A stretch of DNA of 46,260 nt. Origin: Sedimenticola sp. GTDB taxonomy: Bacteria > Pseudomonadota > Gammaproteobacteria > Chromatiales > Chromatiaceae. A program made the translations under genes and the position numbers. The notes below the pieces were generated by a model. The model was given only the letters and a program-made list of their open reading frames with translations. It did no database searches and had not been told where the DNA came from. How positions within the stretch are numbered: the first letter of the stretch is position 1; each line of letters opens with the position of its first letter. Of this stretch, positions 17,108 through 25,640 are shown piece after piece. The stretch is taken from the NCBI GenBank assembly GCA_002869585.1, contig PKUO01000044.1, forward strand, positions 1-46,260. Direction: 5' to 3'.

Positions 17108-17440
17108 CTATTTCAGAGGCAGCCCCACACATTTGTAAACCGCGAAGCGTTGTTGGCCATCCTGGATCTCTGAGATCGGGACAATGGTATCGCCCCCAAT
17201 GTTTGCCGCGCTGGTTCGGGCCAGCGTCTCCAGCTCTTTTTGTACCTTTTGCGGATTCCGCTTAATTCCGGCGATCTTGTCTACCAGGGAGACGGTTGTC
17301 TTGCCGAGTTCCTTGCAGGTAGCGACCTCATCCGCGTTTAAGACGCGCACCTTCTCGCCGCCGGGTGTGGGCTTGACCCAGCTGCAGCCGGTAGCCACGA
17401 GGATGCTGGCCAGTAAGGCGATAGTGGTGATTCTGATCAT
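17108..17440 (-). CDS. DUF4156-like lipoprotein
   Basis: 110 residues. A lipoprotein signal ends at LVATGC (C19 lipidated). The body has VRVLNADEVATCKELGKTTVSLVDKIAGI...ELETLARTSAANIGGDTIVPISEIQDGQQRFAVYKC, typical of DUF4156 and YfgH/RcsF-like small envelope lipoproteins of gammaproteobacteria, including two cysteines (in TCKEL and YKC) that could form a disulfide. Function unknown. Confidence 0.8.
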   Translation of the reverse strand: MIRITTIALLASILVATGCSWVKPTPGGEKVRVLNADEVATCKELGKTTVSLVDKIAGIKRNPQKVQKELETLARTSAANIGGDTIVPISEIQDGQQRFAVYKCVGLPLK

Positions 17441-17566
17441 GAGGCGACCTCCAATAGTCGGGATTTGCAGATAGAGTGTAGCCTAAATCAGGGCAGGTTT
17501 TCCTGCTGGACAGTTAACCTGCCGGCGCTCCCGGGTTTGCGGGGGAAAGGTGAAAATACTGATCCG

Positions 17567-17749
17567 CTATTTATCACTGCTCTCTTTCTTAACGCCGCCT
17601 TTGGTGACCGGATTTCGCACCCGGTAGCCCTTTTCATAGGCGATATAACCCCCGGCTGCGGCCCCGGCAACCACGACCGCCGCGCAGCCCTGCAGGGTGA
17701 GCAGCAGGGGGAGTATCAGGATTAACGTGCCGATGGATTTCAGATTCAT
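17567..17749 (-). CDS. Small lipoprotein
   Basis: 60 residues: a lipoprotein signal with lipobox LTLQGC (C22), a Gly/Ala-rich hydrophobic stretch AAVVVAGAAAGGYIAYEKGYRV and a short basic tail VKKESSDK. It resembles many short outer-membrane lipoproteins of sulfur-oxidising gammaproteobacteria. AAGGTCAT precedes the start. Function unknown. Confidence 0.7.
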   Translation of the reverse strand: MNLKSIGTLILILPLLLTLQGCAAVVVAGAAAGGYIAYEKGYRVRNPVTKGGVKKESSDK

Positions 17750-17888
17750 AACATGACCTTCTCAGACGCATGGAGGGGGTGGAGTACTTTTCTGCACTGT
17801 TGCACACAGGCATGGTACATAAGGCGCAACACCCGGTGCGGGAAGGCAGTCACAAAGATGTGACGCCAGCCACAGTCCTTGCGACAGC

Positions 17889-18458
17889 CTATTTTTGGGC
17901 GGCCTCGAAGCTGAATTTCTGCCCGGAAATCGTGGCTTCGTACATCAGGCCTTTCTTGGGCAGGGTGAACACGGCGACGCCATTGCTGTAGTCCGCGTCG
18001 GCCGAGACACCGGCGGTGACAGCGATGGCCGATGCCTGGGCGCCAAGTTCAAAGTTGCCTTCGGTGAAATCGTCCAGTGTCTTCTTGTCCTTGAAAAAGA
18101 TGATTTCGCTATAGGCCTGCCCGCCGAACTGGAATCCGACCGTCAGTTGGGTGAGCGTGGCGGTGCCGATAAAAGCGCCCTGCCGGTAGACCTCGCCCTC
18201 GCCATAGGCGCCACCAATCCCCATGCCGGCCTTTCCCACTGTTGGGAAAATTGCATACCCATAGGCTTTGTCGAAAAAGATCTGCATGCCCGGATCTTTT
18301 GCCTTCATGCGTGCAACGGTGCTGCTTGCCTTGCTGCTGCCTTCGCTCTGGCCAGTCGGTTCGCTGCGCGGGTCCCAGCCGGCGGTGGCGAATGAACTGA
18401 TGGATAGGGTCAGTGCGTAAAGCAGAATCCATACGGTCGATCTGAATGCCTGTGTCAT
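17889..18458 (-). CDS. SYLF-domain (YSC84-like) secreted protein
   Basis: 189 residues. A signal peptide of about 26 residues (LYALTLSISSFATA) precedes the SYLF domain: KAYGYAIFPTVGKAGMGIGGAYGEGEVYRQGAFIGTATLTQLTVGFQFGGQAYSEIIFFKDKKTLDDF. SYLF domains bind lipids in eukaryotes (Ysc84/SH3YL1); bacterial exported members have no established role. It is one of three small envelope genes on this strand, but 139 bp separate it from the next, so co-transcription is uncertain. Confidence 0.88.
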   Translation of the reverse strand: MTQAFRSTVWILLYALTLSISSFATAGWDPRSEPTGQSEGSSKASSTVARMKAKDPGMQIFFDKAYGYAIFPTVGKAGMGIGGAYGEGEVYRQGAFIGTATLTQLTVGFQFGGQAYSEIIFFKDKKTLDDFTEGNFELGAQASAIAVTAGVSADADYSNGVAVFTLPKKGLMYEATISGQKFSFEAAQK

Positions 18459-18574
18459 TTCCGTGCTCCGGTTGTGGCCCCCTACCTATAAATATAGAGC
18501 TTATCGGGTAATCTTTGTGGCTTGATTGCGTTCCGGGCGAACTTTTGCTGCATCTGCGAGTCATATAAAGTACA

Positions 18575-18687
18575 GAGTGTAGGATGCGTAATCTGAGAAT
18601 CTGTAATGGATGTTTATCCATCTAGGACTCCCTGAAGACATTAGTCTTGTTAACCGATGCCTTAATTCGAGGCATCGGATTTTTTTT
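18575..18687 (+). ncRNA. Candidate small RNA or leader ending in a terminator
   Basis: Between the SYLF gene (minus) and amt (plus) there are three consecutive hairpins on the plus strand: ATGGAT/ATCCAT (18606-18621), AAGAC/GTCTT (18635-18648) and the terminator at 18654-18687. A TATAAA at 18564-18569 could be a -10 box. No plus-strand gene lies upstream that would need this terminator, so a short transcript of about 110 nt is a reasonable explanation. The 5' end is a guess. Confidence 0.4.
18654..18687 (+). terminator. Rho-independent terminator in the amt upstream region
   Basis: CCGATGCCT (18654-18662) pairs perfectly with AGGCATCGG (18670-18678), loop TAATTCG, followed by an A and eight T residues (18680-18687). 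Confidence 0.85.
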
Positions 18688-18699
18688 GCCTGTTATTTT

Positions 18700-18716
18700 T
18701 GTACCGTATTGGTGCG
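18700..18716. promoter_or_regulatory. NtrC-binding site, distal
   Basis: TGTACC-GTATT-GGTGCG matches the NtrC consensus TGCACC-N5-GGTGCA at 10 of 12 positions. Its centre is 32 bp from that of the proximal site, three helical turns, as in the E. coli glnA enhancer. Confidence 0.6.
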
Positions 18717-18731
18717 ATGATCTTGTGTGTG

Positions 18732-18748
18732 TGCACATAAATGGTGCA
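18732..18748. promoter_or_regulatory. NtrC-binding site, proximal
   Basis: TGCACA-TAAAT-GGTGCA matches TGCACC-N5-GGTGCA at 11 of 12 positions, about 96 bp upstream of the predicted sigma-54 start point. Confidence 0.7.
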
Positions 18749-18809
18749 AATTCTCTGCTTGTCTCCTTGCGTTTCTTCTAACTTATTGTTTTTAAAATCA
18801 TAAGATAGC

Positions 18810-18825
18810 GGGCATATTTTGTGCA
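18810..18825 (+). promoter_or_regulatory. Sigma-54 (-24/-12) promoter of amt
   Basis: GGGCATATTTTGTGCA keeps the essential GG (18811-18812) and GC (18823-18824) with 10 bases between, and GGCA / TGCA of the consensus TGGCAC-N5-TTGCA. Predicted start of transcription is near 18836, 80 bp before the gene. The distances to the two NtrC sites fit an enhancer. Confidence 0.55.
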
Positions 18826-18916
18826 TCCAAATCGTCAGATTATTTGTGAGCCTGCTGTGATGGCACCAATCGGGGTCCTTGCAGTAAAAAATTGAATCAG
18901 ATTTGTTGAGTTCGGG

Positions 18917-20227
18917 ATGTCTGTTATGGGAATTGTAAAATCGTTGCTACCAGCCGGTATGCTGATGGGCTTGCCGGGTGTGGTGTTGGCGGAAGAGGCC
19001 GCGCTGAATGGTGCGAATACGGCGTGGATTTTAACATCCACCGCCCTGGTTCTGTTCATGACCCTGCCGGGGCTGGCGCTGTTCTACGGCGGTCTGGTAC
19101 GAACCAAGAATGTGCTGTCGATATTGATGCAGTGTTTCGCCATCGCCGGTGTCGCCTCGATACTCTGGCTGGTGCTGGGCTACAGCCTGGCATTTGGTGA
19201 TGGCAATGCCTGGATTGGCGATCTGAGCAAGGTGATGATGGCGGGTATCGGTCGGGATACGCTTTCTGGCGACATCCCGGAGCCGCTGTTCATGCTGTTT
19301 CAGATGACCTTTGCGGTGATCACGCCGGCGCTGATCATTGGTGGTTTCGCCGAGCGCATGAAATTCTCTTCCATGTTGATATTCAGCGCCTTCTGGCTGT
19401 TGCTGGTCTACGTACCGATAACCCACTGGGTCTGGGGCGGTGGCTGGCTGGCAGAGATGGGGCTGTATGATTTTGCCGGCGGGGTGGTGGTGCATATCAC
19501 CGCCGGTGTCGCCGCACTGGTGGCCGCGCTTGTGCTCGGCCCAAGAAGGGGCTTTCCCACTACCGCCATGCCCCCGCACAACATGACCATGACAGTGATG
19601 GGTGCGGGTATGCTCTGGGTGGGCTGGTTTGGCTTCAACGGCGGCAGCGCCCTGGCCGCCGATGGCAATGCCGCGATGGCAATGCTGGTGACCCATATAG
19701 CGGCAGCGACGGGGGCGATGACCTGGACCTTCATCGAGTGGAAGCGCTTTGGCAAGCCGAGTGCCCTGGGCGCAGTCACCGGCATGGTGGCGGGTTTGGG
19801 CACCATCACCCCGGCTTCCGGCTTTGTAGGCCCGGGTGGGGCGTTGATCATCGGTCTGCTGGCGGGCAGCGTCTGTTTCGGTGCTACCCAGTACATCAAG
19901 CGGGTGCTCAAGATTGACGACTCTCTGGACGTATTCCCGGTTCATGGGGTCGGTGGCATCATGGGTACATTGCTTGCCGGAATTCTGTCATCCACCGAAC
20001 TGGGGGTGTTCAGCGGGTACGGCTTTGCCGAGGGGATAACCACCATGGGTGGCCAGTTGTTTGTCCAGTTCGTCGGGGTGGTCAGCGCGATCATTTTTAC
20101 CGCAGTGGTCACCCTGGTTATTCTCAAAGGGGTGTCGATTCTGACCAACGGCTTGCGTGTCGGTGAGGAAGAGGAGGTTCAGGGGCTGGATATCGTCTGT
20201 CACGAGGAGACGGGCTACAATCTCTGA
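18917..20227 (+). CDS. amt: Ammonium transporter
   Basis: 436 residues, eleven-helix Amt/Mep/Rh channel protein for ammonium uptake. It has an N-terminal signal-like segment (LLPAGMLMGLPGVVLAEEA), as in many bacterial Amt precursors. The twin pore histidines are in GGVVVHITAG and VFPVHGVGGIMG; NMTMTVMGAGMLWVGWFGFNGGSALAADG is the family signature. The start could also be the ATG at 18926, which has CGGG nine bases upstream. The upstream NtrC sites and -24/-12 promoter indicate induction under nitrogen limitation. No glnK gene is adjacent. Confidence 0.94.
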   Translation: MSVMGIVKSLLPAGMLMGLPGVVLAEEAALNGANTAWILTSTALVLFMTLPGLALFYGGLVRTKNVLSILMQCFAIAGVASILWLVLGYSLAFGDGNAWIGDLSKVMMAGIGRDTLSGDIPEPLFMLFQMTFAVITPALIIGGFAERMKFSSMLIFSAFWLLLVYVPITHWVWGGGWLAEMGLYDFAGGVVVHITAGVAALVAALVLGPRRGFPTTAMPPHNMTMTVMGAGMLWVGWFGFNGGSALAADGNAAMAMLVTHIAAATGAMTWTFIEWKRFGKPSALGAVTGMVAGLGTITPASGFVGPGGALIIGLLAGSVCFGATQYIKRVLKIDDSLDVFPVHGVGGIMGTLLAGILSSTELGVFSGYGFAEGITTMGGQLFVQFVGVVSAIIFTAVVTLVILKGVSILTNGLRVGEEEEVQGLDIVCHEETGYNL

Positions 20228-20305
20228 TGCACAGTCGCCATTTCGAATAGTACGGCTCTGATGCGATAATCACTGCTTCTGCGAGCCATCAGGGCTGGGG
20301 GGATA

Positions 20306-21091
20306 GTGAGTCAGGACCGTAATTTTGATGATCTGGCGGAGCGCTTTCGGCGCAAGGTCTACGGCGGGCTGAAGGGTGAAATACGCCTCGCGGTGCTCTG
20401 GCGCGATCTGGAAGAGGTGGTGTTGAGCCAGTCAGCGCCACCCCTGCGGGTCCTGGATGTAGGCGCCGGTTTTTCCCAGATATCGATCAGGCTGGCAAAG
20501 CTCGGCCATCAGGTGGTGGTGAATGATATCTCGGAACGGATGCTGGCGATGGCCCGGGAACAGGCCGAAGCGGAAGGGGTGGCGGAGAGGATTACCTGGC
20601 ATCACACCCCTTTTCAGAAATTGGCCGAGCAGGAAAGCGGCCAATTTGATCTGGTACTGAGCCATGCGGTGCTTGAATGGCTGGCGCAACCCCGGACGCT
20701 GATTCCCGCCCTCGGGCAGTTTCTCGCGCCCGGCGGGGTGCTCTCCCTGACTTTCTACAACTACCATTCACTGGTCTACCGTAATCTGATTCGCGGCAAC
20801 TTCAATATGCTCAACCGGCCCGAATTCGTTGCCGATCCGGATAGCCTTACGCCAGGTAATCCGCTGCTGCCGAGCGATGTACAAGAGTGGCTGGGGGAGG
20901 CCGGTCTGACGATATCACTCAGCAGCGGTATCCGTGTGTTTCACGACTACGTGACCACGCAGCGAGGGGGGAATGGGGTGCCTGAGGCGGTGATCGGGAT
21001 GGAACTGCAATACTCCCGACAGGAGCCTTACCTGTGGCTGGGACGCTATATCCATCACATCTGCCATTCGCTGGATAAACCAACAGACTGA
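20306..21091 (+). CDS. cmoM: tRNA 5-carboxymethoxyuridine methyltransferase CmoM
   Basis: 261 residues, SAM-dependent methyltransferase that makes mcmo5U at position 34 of certain tRNAs. It matches E. coli CmoM (SmtA) along its length: QDRNFDDLAERF at the start, the SAM loop LRVLDVGAGFSQISIRLAKLGHQVVVNDIS near 45-75, LVLSHAVLEWLAQPR, PGGVLSLTFYN, and FHDYV...RQEPYLWLGRYIH at the end. The start codon is GTG at 20306 with GGGGGGA just upstream. It ends 13 bp before the convergent alr gene. Confidence 0.93.
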   Translation: MSQDRNFDDLAERFRRKVYGGLKGEIRLAVLWRDLEEVVLSQSAPPLRVLDVGAGFSQISIRLAKLGHQVVVNDISERMLAMAREQAEAEGVAERITWHHTPFQKLAEQESGQFDLVLSHAVLEWLAQPRTLIPALGQFLAPGGVLSLTFYNYHSLVYRNLIRGNFNMLNRPEFVADPDSLTPGNPLLPSDVQEWLGEAGLTISLSSGIRVFHDYVTTQRGGNGVPEAVIGMELQYSRQEPYLWLGRYIHHICHSLDKPTD

Positions 21092-21104
21092 CCAGATCAG
21101 GGGA

Positions 21105-22190
21105 CTACTGATCCAGGTATTTGCGCGGCGTGCGTAGCGGCATGCGCGTAATCAGCTCGTAGCCGATGGTGCCCGCGTGTGTCGCCACTTCATTGAGGGG
21201 CAGGCCCCTGCCCCAGAGCGTCACCTCATCGCCAATGGCGGCATCCGGCAGGTCGGTAACATCGACCGTGATCATATCCATGGAGACCCGTCCGGCGAGT
21301 GGGGCGCGTTTGCCATTAATCAGCACTGGCGTGCCATTCGGGGTGTTGCGGGGATAGCCGTCTCCGTAGCCGATGGCGACTGTGGCGATGCGCGAGGGGC
21401 GCTGCGCGGTCCAGATCGAGGAGTAGCCGACGGATTCGCCCACCGGCACCTGGCCGATGGAGATGATCGCCGACTTGAGCGTCATGACCGGTAGTAGTCT
21501 GTCCCCTTCCGGATGGCTGCTGGCGAAAGGCGAGCCACCATAGAGCATGAAGCCGGGGCGGTTCCATTCACCACGCGCCTGGGGCCAGCCCAGCAGGCCC
21601 GCAGAATTGGCCAGGCTGCGGGGCGCATCTATCCCCTGAGTGCCTTCGTCGAATCGACGTATCTGCTCGGCGGTGAAGGGGTTATCGAGTTCATCGGCAC
21701 AGGCAAAGTGGGTCGCAATTACGATCCCTTCTGCAACCCTGGGGCTCTGCATGAGTGTCTGATATAGGGCTTTGGCGATTTGTGGATCGACCCCCAGGCG
21801 GTGCATGCCCGTGTCGATCTTCAGCCATACTCTGATTGGGCGTGCTGGTGCGGAATCGAGGATTGCTGCCGCCTGGTGTTGACTGCCCACCATCAGCCAG
21901 AAATCCTGGTCGGCGGCCAGGGCGATCTCGTCACTGCTAAAGGCGCCCTCCAGCAGCAGGATAGGTTTGCTGATGCCCGAGTCGCGCAGCTCGAGGGCCT
22001 CCTCGATACAGGCGACACCAAACGCCGGTGTCAGCGGCTCCAATGCCTGGGCCACGGCTGTTGCGCCGTGGCCGTAGGCATTGGCCTTGACGATGGGCAG
22101 CGCTTTCCCACCGGCCGACAGGCGGCAAGCCAGGTCATAGTTATGGCGCAGCGCGGACAGGTCCACTTCTGCCAGGGCGGGGCGGCTCAT
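21105..22190 (-). CDS. alr: Alanine racemase
   Basis: 361 residues, PLP enzyme interconverting L- and D-alanine. The PLP lysine is K35 in LPIVKANAYGHG; the second catalytic base is the Tyr in VGYSSIWTA; RPALAEVDLSALRHNY is the usual N-terminus and IGYELITRMPLR the usual C-terminus. The frame is open to 22280, inside the previous gene, but the ATG at 22190 begins the homology. It is the last gene of the D-glutamate/5-oxoproline operon, 19 bp behind the D-amino-acid transaminase, so it may serve D-alanine use as well as the cell wall. Confidence 0.93.
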   Translation of the reverse strand: MSRPALAEVDLSALRHNYDLACRLSAGGKALPIVKANAYGHGATAVAQALEPLTPAFGVACIEEALELRDSGISKPILLLEGAFSSDEIALAADQDFWLMVGSQHQAAAILDSAPARPIRVWLKIDTGMHRLGVDPQIAKALYQTLMQSPRVAEGIVIATHFACADELDNPFTAEQIRRFDEGTQGIDAPRSLANSAGLLGWPQARGEWNRPGFMLYGGSPFASSHPEGDRLLPVMTLKSAIISIGQVPVGESVGYSSIWTAQRPSRIATVAIGYGDGYPRNTPNGTPVLINGKRAPLAGRVSMDMITVDVTDLPDAAIGDEVTLWGRGLPLNEVATHAGTIGYELITRMPLRTPRKYLDQ

Positions 22191-22209
22191 GAGATAATTT
22201 CTGCCGCCA

Positions 22210-23073
22210 TCAGTAGCTGTATTTTTCGGCGCTAAACAGCCTCTGGGCGGCCTCCCAGATTGGCCCTGCCTTGCCGTCACCGACCGGCCGGCCGTCGATC
22301 TCGATTACCGGTGCGATCTCCTTGCTGGAACTGGTCAGCCAGACCTCATCGGCATGGTGCACTTCATTCATGCTGACCACCCGCTCCTCGACCGGGATGG
22401 AGCCGTCCTTGCGCAGCACGGCGAGAAGAATCTGGCGGGTGATGCCCGGCAGTATCTGGTGGTCCAGGGGTGGGGTGATCACCTTGCCGTCCTTGACAAT
22501 GTAGGCATTGCAGGCGCTGCCTTCGGTCAGTTCGCCACGGGAGTTGTAGAGAATCGTCTCGTTATTGCCGGCGGCATGTCCCTGTTGAAAATGCATCACA
22601 TTGCCCAGCAGGGCGGTGGATTTTATGTGGCAACGCTGCCAGCGCAGATCCTCATCGGTGGAGACCTTGTAGGGTTTCACCTTCGTTCTGTCGGCCTGTG
22701 GCTCGGGGGGTATCTCGAAGGCGAAGGCAAAGACAGTGGGTGCTACGGCCTCCGGGTCTGGGTAGGCGTGGAAGCGCTTGCTGTCGGCGCCGCGACTGAC
22801 ATGCAGATAGATACCGAGGTTGCCGCCACCGTCACTCGCGATAAGCCTGTTATAGAGTTCACGCCACTGTTCGTCTGTCCAGTTATGCGCTATGCCGATT
22901 GCCTCCAGTCCGTTCTTCATGCGCTGGATGTGTGGGGCAAAGCCCACCATGCGGCCGGCATAGGAGGGGATCACCTCGTAGATGCCATCGCCGAACAGAA
23001 AGCCGCGATCCATGGGCGAGATTCGGGCCTCAGCCAGGGGTAAGTATTCGCCATTCAGGTAAGCCGTGCTCAT
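22210..23073 (-). CDS. dat: D-amino-acid transaminase (class IV)
   Basis: 287 residues from the ATG at 23073 (GGCGAG nine bases upstream; the in-frame ATG at 23082 is worse placed). Fold type IV PLP aminotransferase: MSTAYLNGEYLP, ARISPMDRGFLFGDGIYEV, and the PLP lysine K151 in RCHIKSTALLGNVM; EGSACNAYIV and PGITRQILL follow. The RCHIKS context is that of D-alanine/D-glutamate transaminases rather than IlvE. Expected reaction: D-alanine + 2-oxoglutarate to pyruvate + D-glutamate. It lies between the DUF4392 cyclase gene and alr. Confidence 0.9.
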   Translation of the reverse strand: MSTAYLNGEYLPLAEARISPMDRGFLFGDGIYEVIPSYAGRMVGFAPHIQRMKNGLEAIGIAHNWTDEQWRELYNRLIASDGGGNLGIYLHVSRGADSKRFHAYPDPEAVAPTVFAFAFEIPPEPQADRTKVKPYKVSTDEDLRWQRCHIKSTALLGNVMHFQQGHAAGNNETILYNSRGELTEGSACNAYIVKDGKVITPPLDHQILPGITRQILLAVLRKDGSIPVEERVVSMNEVHHADEVWLTSSSKEIAPVIEIDGRPVGDGKAGPIWEAAQRLFSAEKYSY

Positions 23074-23114
23074 AATTGTCATCTCGCCGTTGAGGGTTGC
23101 TATTGTACTAGGGA

Positions 23115-24002
23115 TCAGGCCATCTGCTGTAGTAAATCATCGTGGCTGAGAAAGCCGGTAAGGTGCCGCAACTGGCTGATCATACCGCTACCGGCGGTTG
23201 CCGGCAGGCTGTCTTCGGTGAGGGTGCTCAGCCGGGTAACGCCGTCCACACAGCCCCGCTCAGAGAGATACTGCAGGGTGCCCTGGTTGTCGAAATCCGC
23301 CAGCAGATCGGTCTGCCGCAGCCAGCCTAGCAGGGCAACCAGCGCATGGCCGCCCCAGTTGGAGACATCCGCCACGATCAGTTCGTCGCACAGGGTCGCG
23401 GCAGGGACTATGTTCAGATCCCTGAGGGCGTTGTGGACATTGCCCATGCCGATCTCATTGCCGCCGTCGCCAATCGCGATCGTCGGGCAGTTGGCCAGCT
23501 CCATGAAGGGGTCGAAGCAGGCGGTGTTCAGCGATATCAGCTCGCCGCGCATGTTGTAATAGCCGCCGTCATGGGCCTGGCCTGGTCGCTCGATGGAGAT
23601 CACCAGGGAGGGCTGGAATTGCTCCAGGGTTTCGATGGCGGTATGTCGCCCCTCTTTCTGGGCGTCCGCGCCATTGGCCAGTTCAATCACCCGGTAATCG
23701 TTGATCAGGGCATGGGAGACCGGCGCGCCGCAGACGATAATCGGCTCCACACCAATCCGCTCGAGCGCCTGGTAGAGTGAGATGGCGCCTGCCGGGCCAT
23801 CGGTTTCGAAGGTGTTGTCCACCGGGAAGCCGGTGCCGATCAGCACCGTGCCGCGACAGCTGCTCAGCAGTTTCGCCGCGCGCAGGCAGTAGCCGGGTTG
23901 CAGTACCGTTTTGATCTTGGCCATGCCGCGCAGATTGCGCGCCACCAGCAGGTCCTCGATCTCCTGACTCAGCCTCAGGCCGCCTTGTATGGTTTTACGC
24001 AT
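23115..24002 (-). CDS. D-glutamate cyclase-like protein (DUF4392)
   Basis: 295 residues from the ATG at 24002, which has GAGGG eight bases upstream and overlaps the end of pxpC by 8 bp. It matches the C-terminal half of mammalian D-glutamate cyclase DGLUCY: GTVLIGTGFPVDNTFETDGPAGAISLYQALERIG, SIERPGQAHDGGYYNMRG, PTIAIGDGGNEIGMGNV, CDELIVADVSNWGGHALVALL. DGLUCY converts D-glutamate to 5-oxo-D-proline. Position within the 5-oxoprolinase operon, directly before a D-amino-acid transaminase, supports this activity here. The DUF1445 half of DGLUCY is encoded separately at the head of the operon. Confidence 0.85.
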   Translation of the reverse strand: MRKTIQGGLRLSQEIEDLLVARNLRGMAKIKTVLQPGYCLRAAKLLSSCRGTVLIGTGFPVDNTFETDGPAGAISLYQALERIGVEPIIVCGAPVSHALINDYRVIELANGADAQKEGRHTAIETLEQFQPSLVISIERPGQAHDGGYYNMRGELISLNTACFDPFMELANCPTIAIGDGGNEIGMGNVHNALRDLNIVPAATLCDELIVADVSNWGGHALVALLGWLRQTDLLADFDNQGTLQYLSERGCVDGVTRLSTLTEDSLPATAGSGMISQLRHLTGFLSHDDLLQQMA

Positions 24003-24954
24003 CTGCTTCACCCTCGGGGTCAACAGGAGATGGCCGGATACGCTGGAAGCGATCACGCGCCAGACAATGAATGGTGTGCGCCTCTTCGATACTGACCGGG
24101 GTAAAGCTGACGTCAGCCCCCGGTCCCAGTTGCGCGAGCTTCGCCAGATCCGCCGAAATCACCGATCCGATTTTGGGATAACCGCCGATGGTCTGACGGT
24201 CATTCAGCAGGACAATCGGCTGGCCGTCGGTCGGGATCTGGATGGCTCCAAGACAGATGCCTTCCGAGAGAATGCCGTCGACAGCGGCGTGCACCGCCGG
24301 TCCGGTCAGGCGATAGCCCATGCGGTCGCAGTGTTCACTGACCCGATAATCGCTGCTGAAAAAGCGCCGTTGATCGATCTTGCTGAACAACTGGTTCTGA
24401 TAGCCCGGTACCACCCGCAGGCATGCTTCGCTACAGTAGTTGGGCTGGAACTCTGGCGCCAAGCGCAGGCAGCCGCTGCCTGTCGAGGGCCGGCAGGGCA
24501 GGGTGTCATTCTCCTTGAGCCGGCCGCCATTCAGTCCGCCTATGCCCTCGCGCACCACGGTGGCGCTGCTGCAGAAACTGGGTGGAATGTCAAAGCCACC
24601 GGCGACAGCCAGATAGGCGCGTGTCCCCGAGGTGGCAAAGCCCAGTTCGATCCGGTCACCGGGGTGTATTGGGTGTGACTGCCAGAGCGGTTTAGCTATG
24701 CCATTGATCTGCAGCCCGGTATTGGCGCCGGTCACAGCCAGGCGTGTGGATAGATCAGATTCGAGAAGCAATCCGCCAATGGTGATCTCCACTGCGCTCA
24801 CCCCCGGTGGGTTGCCGCACAGGCGGTTGGCCCAGTGAAATGCCTCGGGATCGAGGGGGCCGCCGTTGCTCAGGCCGATGCGGTGTTGGCCAAAGCGCCC
24901 GGCATCCTGGATCAGGGCGAGAATGCCCGGTTGAATCACCCGAAGACCGTTCAT
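23995..24954 (-). CDS. pxpC: 5-oxoprolinase subunit C
   Basis: 319 residues, biotin-dependent carboxyltransferase-like (KipA/YbgK) fold; part of the ATP-dependent PxpABC 5-oxoprolinase that opens 5-oxoproline to glutamate. LRVIQPGILALIQDAGRFGQHRIGLSNGGPLDPEAF is the family N-terminus; EHCDRMGYRLTGPAV and GICLGAIQIPTDGQPIVLLNDRQTIGGYPKIGSV are the conserved C-terminal blocks. Start overlaps pxpB stop by ATGA (24951-24954). Confidence 0.92.
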   Translation of the reverse strand: MNGLRVIQPGILALIQDAGRFGQHRIGLSNGGPLDPEAFHWANRLCGNPPGVSAVEITIGGLLLESDLSTRLAVTGANTGLQINGIAKPLWQSHPIHPGDRIELGFATSGTRAYLAVAGGFDIPPSFCSSATVVREGIGGLNGGRLKENDTLPCRPSTGSGCLRLAPEFQPNYCSEACLRVVPGYQNQLFSKIDQRRFFSSDYRVSEHCDRMGYRLTGPAVHAAVDGILSEGICLGAIQIPTDGQPIVLLNDRQTIGGYPKIGSVISADLAKLAQLGPGADVSFTPVSIEEAHTIHCLARDRFQRIRPSPVDPEGEADA

Positions 24955-25640
24955 GCCGGGGGCTCCAGCATGCCGCCCAGTTCGAGAAACCGTTCGCGGG
25001 TGATGGCCTGAAAGCGGACGCGATCGCCCACACTCACCGGCATGATCGGGTCTGCCTGCGGGTCGAACATCGGGGTCGGGCAGCGTCCGATCAGGTTCCA
25101 GCCGCCGGGTGAGGTGGCGGGGTAGACCGCGGTCTGCCGGTCGGCGATGGCCACCGAACCCCTGGGCACCTTGAGTCGCGGGGTGCTCAGGCGGGGTCTG
25201 GCAATGCTTTGATCCACCTCGCCCAGGTAGGCGAAGCCCGGTGCAAAACCGATGGCGTAGACCCGGTATTCCTGTGCCTGATGCCGCTCAATCACCTCAT
25301 TGGTGCTCAGCCCCGCATCATTGGCGAGGGAGTCGAGGTCGGGTCCCACCTCGCTGTGGTAGTAAACCGGCAGCTCAACCAGTCGCCCCGCTTCCGGCAA
25401 GGCAGCATCCAGCTCATTGAGCGCCGCCTGGATTACGCGGCGAACCCGGAAGTGGTCGGTGCTGTCGGGATCAAAAATTACCAGCAGCGAGGCGTAGGAG
25501 GGGATCAGGTCGATCAGATCATCGGCCAACAGCCTGGTCAGCCGCGCGGCTGCCTGCTGGACCTGCGCCGAAATGCCAGGACTGGCCTGCTGGCCGAAAT
25601 AGATGATCAGGGCATTCTCGCCGGCTACCTGGACTTTCAT
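24951..25640 (-). CDS. pxpB: 5-oxoprolinase subunit B
   Basis: 229 residues from the ATG at 25640, which overlaps the pxpA stop by ATGA (25637-25640); the longer open frame to 25706 lies inside pxpA. KipI/YbgJ family: ENALIIYFGQQ, IPSYASLLVIFDP, and IGFAPGFAYLGEVDQSIARPRLSTPRLKVPRGSVAIADRQTAVYPATSPGGWNLIGRCP. Forms the B-C complex of PxpABC. Confidence 0.92.
   Translation of the reverse strand: MKVQVAGENALIIYFGQQASPGISAQVQQAAARLTRLLADDLIDLIPSYASLLVIFDPDSTDHFRVRRVIQAALNELDAALPEAGRLVELPVYYHSEVGPDLDSLANDAGLSTNEVIERHQAQEYRVYAIGFAPGFAYLGEVDQSIARPRLSTPRLKVPRGSVAIADRQTAVYPATSPGGWNLIGRCPTPMFDPQADPIMPVSVGDRVRFQAITRERFLELGGMLEPPA

Noticed and set aside
18861-18883. TGGCACC...CTTGCA as the sigma-54 promoter of amt
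   Set aside because: The spacing between GG and GC is 18 bases, not 10. The site at 18810-18825 fits better.
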